18,798 nt of DNA from an uncultured Lachnospiraceae bacterium (GTDB taxonomy: Bacteria > Bacillota > Clostridia > Lachnospirales > Lachnospiraceae), in NCBI GenBank assembly GCA_910576895.1, contig CAJTJZ010000043.1, positions 1 through 18,798 of the forward strand, in the 5' to 3' direction. The translations under genes and the position numbers were made by a program. Of this stretch, positions 7,337 through 14,432 are shown piece by piece (positions within the stretch are counted from its first letter, which is position 1; the number at the start of each line of letters is the position of its first letter). The notes below the pieces were generated by a model. It ran no database searches, had not been told where the DNA came from, and was given only the letters and a program-made list of their open reading frames with translations.

Positions 7337-8026
7337 GTGGAAGAAAAGAAAGCAGTTTCAGAAGAATTGGAACAAGAAACAGAGGATGCAATTCATGCTG
7401 CTGATGTTGAGGATAGTTCCATAGAAGATTCTGAAACAAAAGCGTCTATGGAAGAAGATTTTGCAGAGGCTGCAGAAGAAACTATGGAGCAGGAAAATGC
7501 TGAGGAAATAAAGGAAAATGAGGAAAAGCAATCATCAGGAAAAAATGAAAAATCTTCCGAGAAAAAATCATTCTTTAAAAAGAAAAAGGATAAAAAGGAT
7601 GAAAAGATTGAAGAACTACAAGATCGCCTGATGAGAAATATGGCAGAGTTTGAAAACTTCCGGAAGCGTTCTGAAAAAGAGAAAACACAGATGTTTGAAA
7701 TTGGAGCAAAGGATATTATTGAAAAAATGCTGCCAGTTCTTGATAATTTTGAACGAGGACTTGGAACAGTATCAGAAGAAGAAAAAGAAGGTGCTTTTGT
7801 TCAGGGAATTGAACAGATTTATAAGCAGTTTTTAAAGGTATTAGAGGATGCTGGAGTAAAGCCAATTGAAGCCGTTGGGAAAGAATTTGATCCAAATTTC
7901 CATAATGCAGTTATGCATGGGGAGGATGAGGAACTAGGAGAAAATATTGTTTCTGAGGAGTTCCAAAAAGGATATTTATATCATGACACCGTTGTAAGAC
8001 ATAGTATGGTAAAAGTGGTAAATTAA
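7337..8026 (+). CDS. grpE: Nucleotide exchange factor GrpE
   Basis: GrpE is the dimeric co-chaperone that releases ADP from DnaK. The protein is 229 residues with a GTG start, set by AGGAG at 7324-7328 with 8 bases between. The first 75 or so residues are very acidic and low in complexity, followed by a lysine-rich stretch (KKSFFKKKKDKKDEK). The GrpE fold then begins with the long coiled-coil helix (EELQDRLMRNMAEFENFRKR), continues with the four-helix region (MLPVLDNFERGL), and ends in the beta domain that inserts near the DnaK nucleotide cleft (FDPNFHNAVMH to GYLYHDTVVRHSMVKVVN). The acidic tail is longer than in E. coli but common in Firmicutes. It is the second gene of the CIRCE operon. 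Confidence 0.97.
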   Translation: MEEKKAVSEELEQETEDAIHAADVEDSSIEDSETKASMEEDFAEAAEETMEQENAEEIKENEEKQSSGKNEKSSEKKSFFKKKKDKKDEKIEELQDRLMRNMAEFENFRKRSEKEKTQMFEIGAKDIIEKMLPVLDNFERGLGTVSEEEKEGAFVQGIEQIYKQFLKVLEDAGVKPIEAVGKEFDPNFHNAVMHGEDEELGENIVSEEFQKGYLYHDTVVRHSMVKVVN

Positions 8027-8112
8027 GGAATCGAATTTTTTTATAAGAAAAGGTAATAAATAGTATAATAAAAGATAACATATAGATTTATTATTTTTAG
8101 GAGGAAATGATC

Positions 8113-9999
8113 ATGGGAAAGATTATAGGAATTGACTTAGGTACAACAAATTCATGTGTAGCAGTAATGGAAGGTGGAAAGCCAACAGTAATTGCAAATA
8201 CAGAAGGAGCAAGAACAACTCCAAGTATTGTAGCATTTTCTAAGACAGGAGAAAGATTGATTGGAGAACCTGCAAAACGTCAAGCAGTAACAAATGCAGA
8301 AAAAACAATTTCTTCTATTAAAAGACATATGGGAGAGGAATATAAAGTTGCGATTGATGATAAGAAATATTCTCCACAGGAAATTTCTGCTATGATTTTG
8401 CAGAAATTAAAAGCAGATGCTGAATCTTATCTTGGTGAAAAAGTAGCAGATGCCGTTATTACAGTTCCTGCTTATTTTAATGATGCACAACGTCAAGCTA
8501 CAAAAGATGCTGGAAAAATTGCAGGTCTTGAAGTAAAGAGAATTATTAATGAGCCAACAGCAGCAGCACTTGCTTATGGTCTTGATAATGAGCGGGAACA
8601 AAAAATCATGGTTTATGACTTAGGCGGTGGTACTTTTGATGTTTCCATCATTGAAATTGGTGATGGTGTTATTGAAGTATTATCAACAAATGGTGATACA
8701 CACTTAGGTGGTGATGATTTTGATAATACTTTAACTCAATATATGATTGATGAGTTTAAAAAGCAGGAAGGCGTTGATCTTTCTACGGATAAAATGGCAT
8801 TACAAAGATTAAAGGAAGCAGCAGAAAAAGCAAAGAAAGAATTATCTTCTGCAACTACAACAAATATTAATCTTCCTTTTATTACAGCAACACCAGAAGG
8901 TCCAAAGCATTTTGATATGAATCTTACAAGGGCAAAATTTGATGAATTGACCCATGATTTAGTAGAAAGAACAGCAGTACCAGTACAAAATGCATTAAGA
9001 GATGCAGGAATTACAAGTTCTGAACTTGGTCAGGTACTTTTAGTAGGTGGTTCTACTCGTATTCCAGCGGTACAAGATAAAGTTCGCCAATTGACAGGAA
9101 AAGAACCTTCCAAATCATTAAATCCGGATGAGTGTGTTGCACTTGGTGCTTCCGTTCAGGGTGGTAAACTTGCAGGAGATGCAGGAGCAGGCGATATTCT
9201 GTTATTGGATGTTACTCCTTTATCTTTATCAATTGAAACAATGGGTGGAGTTGCTACAAAGTTAATTGAAAGAAATACAACCATTCCTACAAAGAAAAGT
9301 CAGGTATTCTCTACAGCAGCAGATAATCAGACAGCCGTAGATATTAATGTATTACAAGGAGAACGCCAATTTGCACGTGATAATAAGTCACTTGGACAGT
9401 TCCGTTTAGATGGAATTCCTCCTGCAAGACGTGGTGTTCCACAGATTGAAGTTACCTTTGATATTGATGCAAATGGTATTGTAAATGTATCAGCAAAAGA
9501 TCTTGGTACAGGAAAAGAGCAACATATTACAATTACAGCAGGTTCTAATATGTCAGATGCAGATATTGAAAAGGCAGTAAAAGAAGCAGCAGAATATGAA
9601 GCACAGGATAAAAAGCGGAAAGAAGCGATTGATGCAGTAAATGATGCAGATTCTATGGTATTCCAAACAGAAAATGCATTAAATGAAGTTGGCGATAAAG
9701 TAGATGCCTCTGCAAAAGAGACTGTAGAAGCTGATATTAAAACATTAAAAGAATTAGTAGAAACAGCAAAATCACATCAAGATAGTATGACAGATACAGA
9801 AATTGAAAGCATTAAGTCTGCAAAAGAAAAATTGATGCAAGATGCACAACAAGTATTTGCAAAAGTTTATGAGCAGGCACAAGCAGCAGGTAATGCTGGT
9901 CCAGATATGGGTTCTGCTGGTTCTACAGGTACAGATGCAGGAGCAGGAAATAATCCATATGGCGATGATGTTGTAGATGGTGATTATAGGGAAGTATAG
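8113..9999 (+). CDS. dnaK: Molecular chaperone DnaK (Hsp70)
   Basis: DnaK is the ATP-dependent chaperone that binds extended hydrophobic segments of client proteins, working with DnaJ and GrpE. The protein has 628 residues. The ATPase domain shows the phosphate-binding IGIDLGTTNSCVAV at the N-terminus, the NEPTAAALAYGL motif, VYDLGGGTFDVSI and LLVGGSTRIPAVQ. The linker DILLLDVTPLSL leads to the substrate-binding domain and helical lid, and the C-terminus is a flexible Gly/Ala-rich tail ending DDVVDGDYREV. I chose ATG 8113 rather than 8107, because AGGAGG (8099-8104) is 8 bases from 8113 but only 2 from 8107, and the product then starts with the usual MGKIIGIDLG. As a Gram-positive type it lacks the extra ATPase-subdomain segment of proteobacterial DnaK. 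It is third in the operon. Confidence 0.98.
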   Translation: MGKIIGIDLGTTNSCVAVMEGGKPTVIANTEGARTTPSIVAFSKTGERLIGEPAKRQAVTNAEKTISSIKRHMGEEYKVAIDDKKYSPQEISAMILQKLKADAESYLGEKVADAVITVPAYFNDAQRQATKDAGKIAGLEVKRIINEPTAAALAYGLDNEREQKIMVYDLGGGTFDVSIIEIGDGVIEVLSTNGDTHLGGDDFDNTLTQYMIDEFKKQEGVDLSTDKMALQRLKEAAEKAKKELSSATTTNINLPFITATPEGPKHFDMNLTRAKFDELTHDLVERTAVPVQNALRDAGITSSELGQVLLVGGSTRIPAVQDKVRQLTGKEPSKSLNPDECVALGASVQGGKLAGDAGAGDILLLDVTPLSLSIETMGGVATKLIERNTTIPTKKSQVFSTAADNQTAVDINVLQGERQFARDNKSLGQFRLDGIPPARRGVPQIEVTFDIDANGIVNVSAKDLGTGKEQHITITAGSNMSDADIEKAVKEAAEYEAQDKKRKEAIDAVNDADSMVFQTENALNEVGDKVDASAKETVEADIKTLKELVETAKSHQDSMTDTEIESIKSAKEKLMQDAQQVFAKVYEQAQAAGNAGPDMGSAGSTGTDAGAGNNPYGDDVVDGDYREV

Positions 10000-10028
10000 T
10001 ATAATAGAGTTTAGGATTGGTGCAGATT

Positions 10029-11201
10029 ATGGCAGATAAAAGGGATTATTACGAGGTGCTTGGTGTTTCTAAAACGGCATCGGATGACGAATTGAAAAAA
10101 GCATACCGAGTTCTTGCAAAAAAGTACCATCCGGATATGAATCCTGGAGATGCAGAAGCAGAGAGAAAATTTAAAGAAGCTTCCGAAGCGTATTCCGTTT
10201 TAAGCGACCCTGATAAGAGAAGACAATATGATCAATTTGGCCATGCAGCATTTGAAGGTGGAGCTGGTGGAGCTGGCGGCTTTGATTTTAGCGGCATGGA
10301 TATGGGAGATATCTTTGGAGATATCTTTGGAGATATTTTTGGCGGCGGCAGTAGACGGCAGTCAAGAAATGGTCCTTCGCAGGGAGCAAATATCCGCACA
10401 AGTGTAAGAATTACATTTCAGGAGTCTGTTTCTGGTTGTGAAAAGGAAATGGAGCTAAATCTAAAAGATGAATGCGAAACTTGTCATGGCACAGGAGCAA
10501 AACCGGGAACAAGTCCAGAAACTTGTAAAAAGTGTGGTGGAAAAGGGCAGGTAGTATTTACACAACAGTCTTTATTTGGTGTTGTAAGAAATGTACAAAC
10601 ATGTCCTGATTGTCATGGTACTGGAAAGACGGTAAAAGAAAAATGTCCAAAATGTTATGGAAATGGTTATATTAGTAAAAAGAAGAAAATTACCGTTACT
10701 ATTCCAGCAGGTATTGATGATGGTCAAAGCGTTCGTATTCGTGGAAAAGGTGAACCGGGAATCAATGGTGGGCCAAGAGGGGATTTGTTAGTAGAAGTTT
10801 TAGTATCAAGGCATCCAATCTTTGAAAGGCAAGATTATGATGTATTTTCTACCGTACAAATGTCTTATGCAACAGCAGCACTTGGCGGCGATATTAGAAT
10901 TGCAACCGTTGATGGTGATGTTCTTTATACGGTAAAACCGGGAACACAAACGGATACGAAAGTAAGGTTACGAGGAAAAGGGATTCCAACCATTAGAAAT
11001 AAACAGGTGCGTGGAGATCATTATGTCAATCTTGTAGTGCAAGTACCTACAAGCTTAAATGAAGAACAAAAAGAATTATTACGACAATTTGATCAAGCCA
11101 TGAATGGAGGAAAATCAACACAGGCAGAAGATAATAAAGAAGAACAAGAAAAGGGAAATAGTTTCTTTGATAAACTTAATAAAAAGAAAAAGAAAAAATA
11201 A
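10029..11201 (+). CDS. dnaJ: Chaperone protein DnaJ (Hsp40)
   Basis: DnaJ delivers clients to DnaK and stimulates its ATPase. The J domain carries HPD at residues 34-36 (KKYHPDMNPGD). A Gly/Phe-rich linker follows, containing three tandem GDIF units. The zinc domain has all four CxxCxGxG motifs (CETCHGTG, CKKCGGKG, CPDCHGTG, CPKCYGNG), then the two beta-barrel C-terminal domains. The tail ends in a run of six lysines. I start at ATG 10029, giving 390 residues and the usual MADKRDYYEVLGV. TTG 10017 and GTG 10020 are also in frame, but the ribosome site here is weak, so coupling to dnaK 29 bases upstream is likely. It is the last gene of the operon, with a terminator 20 bases after its stop. 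Confidence 0.97.
   Translation: MADKRDYYEVLGVSKTASDDELKKAYRVLAKKYHPDMNPGDAEAERKFKEASEAYSVLSDPDKRRQYDQFGHAAFEGGAGGAGGFDFSGMDMGDIFGDIFGDIFGGGSRRQSRNGPSQGANIRTSVRITFQESVSGCEKEMELNLKDECETCHGTGAKPGTSPETCKKCGGKGQVVFTQQSLFGVVRNVQTCPDCHGTGKTVKEKCPKCYGNGYISKKKKITVTIPAGIDDGQSVRIRGKGEPGINGGPRGDLLVEVLVSRHPIFERQDYDVFSTVQMSYATAALGGDIRIATVDGDVLYTVKPGTQTDTKVRLRGKGIPTIRNKQVRGDHYVNLVVQVPTSLNEEQKELLRQFDQAMNGGKSTQAEDNKEEQEKGNSFFDKLNKKKKKK
10305..10340. repeat. Three 12-bp tandem repeats in the DnaJ linker
   Basis: GGAGATATCTTT occurs at 10305-10316 and 10317-10328, and as GGAGATATTTTT at 10329-10340, encoding GDIF three times. It is in frame and in the flexible G/F linker, so small copy-number changes should be tolerated. 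Confidence 0.85.
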
Positions 11202-11221
11202 TCATAGTTTATAGAGAAAGT

Positions 11222-11261
11222 AAGAAAACAGGATTGTGATAGTATACAGTCCTGTTTTCTT
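11222..11261. terminator. Hairpin terminator of the heat-shock operon, possibly bidirectional
   Basis: A perfect 12-bp stem pairs AAGAAAACAGGA (11222-11233) with TCCTGTTTTCTT (11250-11261) across a 16-base loop. The A-rich left arm and T-rich right arm fit termination of dnaJ and of the converging gene ending at 11280. Confidence 0.82.
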
Positions 11262-11279
11262 GTAATTTGATCTTTTCTG

Positions 11280-12758
11280 TTAAGGTCTTCCTACCATTTG
11301 TCCCATATAAGGATAATAATCAATTGGTCGATTGACCCAAGTAATTCCAAGAATTGGTTTCCCTTTTTCTGTAAATCCATAGCAGATATAACCAGAAATC
11401 ATTTCCACATGGTAGATACCACGATATCGTTTGTTGTTTCCTCCTGTTTCAAATAGTAAATCACCTGCATGAATTTTCATATTGCGAATATTTTTATCAC
11501 TAAATCCACCTTTAACAAGACGTTTATGTCTCGCACACCATTTTCCTTGATCAGCGGCAACAGGTGCATAGCCTTTATTTCCAAAATTATTTCCATTTTT
11601 AGAATAAGCTCTCCATACAAGGGAACTGCAATCATAGTAATTTTTTTCCATTCTATGTGCTTGACTATAAGTATTATTTTTTCCAATACGGATTCCAGTT
11701 CTAATGGCTTTTTCCCTATTTTTTGAAACAACACTAACAGCACAGCCAACAGAAATATCTCCAATACTTGCTTTGATAACAGCATTTCCTTTCTTTTTTG
11801 ATTTTATTTTTCCAGAAGAAGAAATACTTACAATATTAGGTTTACTAGAACTCCAATGGATTTTTTCTTTTATTCCTTTTACTTTTAATTGCTTTGTTTC
11901 TTTTTCATGCATTAAAAGAGAATTTCTTGTAATACTTACAAGAACTGCTTTTATATGAACTTGAAATTGTCGTTCATTAATTGTAATAGTTACATTTGTA
12001 GAACCGATTTTATCCATAATTAATGTAATAATATTATGTTCTAAAGAACCATAAATAGAAATATCTGGATTGCTTGCTTCATAAGAAACAGTAATGCCAG
12101 AACTATTGTCATTAAGTTCTATATCGCTTGTAAGTTCAAAAGTAAATTTTGGTTCATACCAATCATTGGTAAGGTAAATTGTCTGTGAAGTGTTTTTTAA
12201 GGTTACTTGAGATAAGTCGGGTTTAATAGTAAAATAATAATAGGTACGAAAAATTAAGTAATTGGAACTTTCTTCTGTATCATAGAAAGAGTCCTGATTG
12301 TCAAAATTATTAAAGATATCTGAATAAAAATCATTACTATCAAAATCATCATAAGAAGTATCCGTACCTTCATATTTATGAAAGCCATAATAAAAACCAT
12401 TATCATTATAAGTATTATCACTATCATTGCTTGCCTGTTCCCATGTTCCATAAACAGAAATGGAAACAGAAGTTTCCCCCGGCATAAAAGCATGAAAAGT
12501 TCCATTTTCGTCAACAGAGAGTATTTCTGGATCTTCGGATTCATAGATAACTGATTGTACAGGAATCGTTGTTTCCTCTCTTATGATTGTTTCTGGAACT
12601 TGAAAGTTTCCAGAAGCTCCTACAGTCACTTCTTGGTTTCCCCCTTCTTCTGTTACATTAATAAGAATTTGTTCTGCATGAACAGAAGATACGGTTAGAA
12701 ATGTCATAAGAAATAGTAAGATACTTCCGTTTTTTAATATTCTTATCCATTGTTTCAT
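11280..12758 (-). CDS. Secreted Ig-like and NlpC/P60-type peptidoglycan hydrolase
   Basis: I chose the ATG at 12758-12756 because AAAGGAG precedes it by 9 bases; the in-frame ATG at 12779 lies upstream of that site. The 492-residue product has a signal peptide (KNGSILLFLMTFLTVSSVHA, likely cut after residue 28). A BIG2-like segment follows (YESEDPEILSVDENGTF), interrupted after about residue 90 by an Asn/Asp/Tyr-rich stretch of some 65 residues, then a further beta-rich region and a clear BIG2 domain (KIHWSSSKPNIVSISSSGKI). The C-terminal about 145 residues resemble an NlpC/P60 cysteine peptidase, with YDCSSLVWRAY (Cys377), AGDLLFE and IYHVEMISGY (His450). Such enzymes cut peptidoglycan stem peptides. 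It lies alone between the dnaJ and purA units. Family assignment is good; the exact cleavage site is unknown. Confidence 0.85.
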   Translation of the reverse strand: MKQWIRILKNGSILLFLMTFLTVSSVHAEQILINVTEEGGNQEVTVGASGNFQVPETIIREETTIPVQSVIYESEDPEILSVDENGTFHAFMPGETSVSISVYGTWEQASNDSDNTYNDNGFYYGFHKYEGTDTSYDDFDSNDFYSDIFNNFDNQDSFYDTEESSNYLIFRTYYYFTIKPDLSQVTLKNTSQTIYLTNDWYEPKFTFELTSDIELNDNSSGITVSYEASNPDISIYGSLEHNIITLIMDKIGSTNVTITINERQFQVHIKAVLVSITRNSLLMHEKETKQLKVKGIKEKIHWSSSKPNIVSISSSGKIKSKKKGNAVIKASIGDISVGCAVSVVSKNREKAIRTGIRIGKNNTYSQAHRMEKNYYDCSSLVWRAYSKNGNNFGNKGYAPVAADQGKWCARHKRLVKGGFSDKNIRNMKIHAGDLLFETGGNNKRYRGIYHVEMISGYICYGFTEKGKPILGITWVNRPIDYYPYMGQMVGRP

Positions 12759-12815
12759 AAAATTTTTCTCCTTTTTCATAGATTTTTGTATTTTTAAATT
12801 TCTATCTCTTTTCTT

Positions 12816-12844
12816 ATTTTATCATATTTTTTTATAATTCTCAA
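12816..12844 (-). promoter_or_regulatory. Probable promoter of the secreted hydrolase gene
   Basis: Read on the minus strand, TTGAGA (12844-12839) and TAAAAT (12821-12816) are separated by 17 bases, about 57 bases before the chosen ATG. It is divergent from the purA promoter. Confidence 0.6.
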
Positions 12845-12901
12845 CTGAATTTAGAAGTTACTTTTTTTGTTGTATTTTCCCTAAAAATTTTCCAAAATTA
12901 T

Positions 12902-12930
12902 TTTACAAGGAAGAAAAGATATGATATAAT
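12902..12930 (+). promoter_or_regulatory. Strong sigma-A promoter of purA
   Basis: TTTACA (12902-12907), 17 bases, and TATAAT (12925-12930) preceded by TG at 12922-12923 make an extended -10 promoter. Transcription should begin near 12937, leaving a leader of about 63 bases. TTTTAGG (12939-12945) and CCTAAAA (12960-12966) in that leader could form a small hairpin; I see no known purine riboswitch. Confidence 0.8.
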
Positions 12931-12999
12931 AGTACCGCTTTTAGGAATAATTTGGAAAACCTAAAAAGAATAAATATATTCACAGGAGGATATGGTGAT

Positions 13000-14301
13000 A
13001 TGGTAACAGCAATTGTTGGTGCAAACTGGGGTGATGAAGGAAAAGGGAAAATTACCGATATGCTTAGTCAGGAGTCGGATATTATTATTCGGTTTCAAGG
13101 TGGAAGTAATGCAGGACATACCATTATTAATAATTATGGAAAATTTGCATTGCATTTATTGCCATCGGGTGTGTTTTATAATCATACCACTTGCATTATC
13201 GGAAATGGCGTTGCATTAAATATTCCTTATTTAGTAAAAGAAATGGAAGAAGTTATGGCAAAAAATGTGCCAAAGCCAAGAATATTAGTTTCAGATCGTG
13301 CACAACTTGTAATGCCATACCATATTAAATTTGATGAATATGAAGAAGAACGTTTGGGGAAAGCCTCTTTTGGTTCTACAAAATCAGGAATTGCACCATT
13401 TTATTCTGATAAATATGCAAAAATTGGATTTCAGGTTTCAGAATTATTTGCAGATGAAAAGATATTACGTGATAAAATTGCTCGTGTGTGTGTTCAAAAA
13501 AATGTAATTTTAGAGCATTTATATCAAAAGCCTGCGATTAACGAAGAAGAATTATATCAAACATTAAGGAAATATAAAGAAATGGTAGAACCTTATGTTT
13601 GTGATACTTCCGCTTTTATTCAAAAAGCAATAAAAGAGGGAAAACGGATTTTATTAGAGGGACAGCTTGGAACATTAAAAGATCCCGATTTTGGTATTTA
13701 TCCAATGGTAACATCTTCTTCTACCTTAGCGGCATATGGTGCGATTGGTGCAGGGATTCCACCTTATGAGATTAAGAAGATTGTAGCTGTTGTAAAGGCA
13801 TATTCTAGTGCTGTTGGTGCAGGTGAGTTTGTCAGTGAAATTTTTGGTAAAGAAGCTGATGAACTTAGAAAACGTGGTGGAGACAGCGGTGAATTTGGTG
13901 CTACCACAGGTCGTCCAAGACGGATGGGATGGTTTGATGCCGTTGCTTCTCGTTATGGTTGTAAATTGCAAGGTGCAACGAGTGTTGCATTAACTGTATT
14001 AGATGTTCTTGGATATTTAGAAAAACTGCCAGTTTGTGTTGGTTATGAGATTGATGGCAAGGTGACAAAAGAGTTTCCTGCTACAACAAGTCTTGCAAAA
14101 GCAAAGCCAGTATATGAAATTCTTCCGGGCTGGAAAACAGATATTCGTGGTATTAGAAACTATGAAGAATTGCCAGAAAACTGTAGGAATTATATTGAGT
14201 TTATTGAAAAGGAATTGGAAGTACCAATTACTATGGTATCCAATGGACCAAATAGAGAGGATATTATTTATCGTAATATGGAAAAGAAAGAAATATTGTA
14301 A
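13000..14301 (+). CDS. purA: Adenylosuccinate synthetase
   Basis: PurA makes adenylosuccinate from IMP, aspartate and GTP, the first step from IMP to AMP. I start at ATG 13000, giving 433 residues and MVTAIVGANWGDEGKGK, with AGGAGG at 12984-12989. Asp12 and His40 (GGSNAGHT) match the catalytic pair. VTSSSTLAAYGAIGAG, KAYSSAVGAGEF and GEFGATTGRPRRMGWFDAV are the IMP- and GTP-site regions. Two departures from E. coli-type PurA are visible: GQLGTLKDPDFG where most have a GAQGTLLDIDHG-like segment, and TVLDVL where most have TKLDVL. I recall similar changes in other Lachnospiraceae PurA, so this is probably a lineage form and still active. It is transcribed from its own promoter and followed by a possible terminator. 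Confidence 0.95.
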   Translation: MVTAIVGANWGDEGKGKITDMLSQESDIIIRFQGGSNAGHTIINNYGKFALHLLPSGVFYNHTTCIIGNGVALNIPYLVKEMEEVMAKNVPKPRILVSDRAQLVMPYHIKFDEYEEERLGKASFGSTKSGIAPFYSDKYAKIGFQVSELFADEKILRDKIARVCVQKNVILEHLYQKPAINEEELYQTLRKYKEMVEPYVCDTSAFIQKAIKEGKRILLEGQLGTLKDPDFGIYPMVTSSSTLAAYGAIGAGIPPYEIKKIVAVVKAYSSAVGAGEFVSEIFGKEADELRKRGGDSGEFGATTGRPRRMGWFDAVASRYGCKLQGATSVALTVLDVLGYLEKLPVCVGYEIDGKVTKEFPATTSLAKAKPVYEILPGWKTDIRGIRNYEELPENCRNYIEFIEKELEVPITMVSNGPNREDIIYRNMEKKEIL

Positions 14302-14313
14302 GAAATAAAATAG

Positions 14314-14379
14314 TAAGGCAAATTTTTTTGTTAATATTTTTCTTTATAATAGTAGCAAATAATTTGTCTTATTTTTTTT
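14314..14379 (+). terminator. Possible terminator after purA
   Basis: TAAGGCAAAT (14314-14323) pairs with ATTTGTCTTA (14362-14371) with one wobble, and eight T residues follow (14372-14379). The 38-base AT-rich loop is long, so efficiency is uncertain. A TATAAT at 14345-14350 lies within the loop, but I see no matching -35 box. Confidence 0.5.
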
Positions 14380-14432
14380 AGTAGTAATAGAGATTATAGT
14401 TATACAAACATTTTCAACAGCAGGAGGTCATT

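Noticed and set aside
8041..8069. Possible internal promoter before dnaK (TTATAA, 17 bases, TATAAT)
   Set aside because: The -35 match is only three of six in very AT-rich sequence, and dnaK is expected from the CIRCE promoter; it remains a weak possibility.
10017..10028. TTG or GTG starts adding up to four residues to DnaJ
   Set aside because: Family members start at the M-A-D-K-R-D-Y-Y block; the extension has no support, although the ribosome site for 10029 is also weak.
11477..11785. Open frames of 85-102 codons inside the secreted hydrolase gene on both strands
   Set aside because: They overlap a gene with a clear signal peptide and catalytic motifs and have no homology or ribosome sites of their own.
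12759..12779. Alternative start of the secreted hydrolase at 12779
   Set aside because: The AAAGGAG site lies inside this extension and fits the ATG at 12758; the earlier ATG has no ribosome site.
12952..12999. TTG start adding 16 residues to PurA
   Set aside because: PurA proteins begin directly at the MVxAIVGxNWGDEGKGK strand, and the AGGAGG site lies downstream of the TTG.
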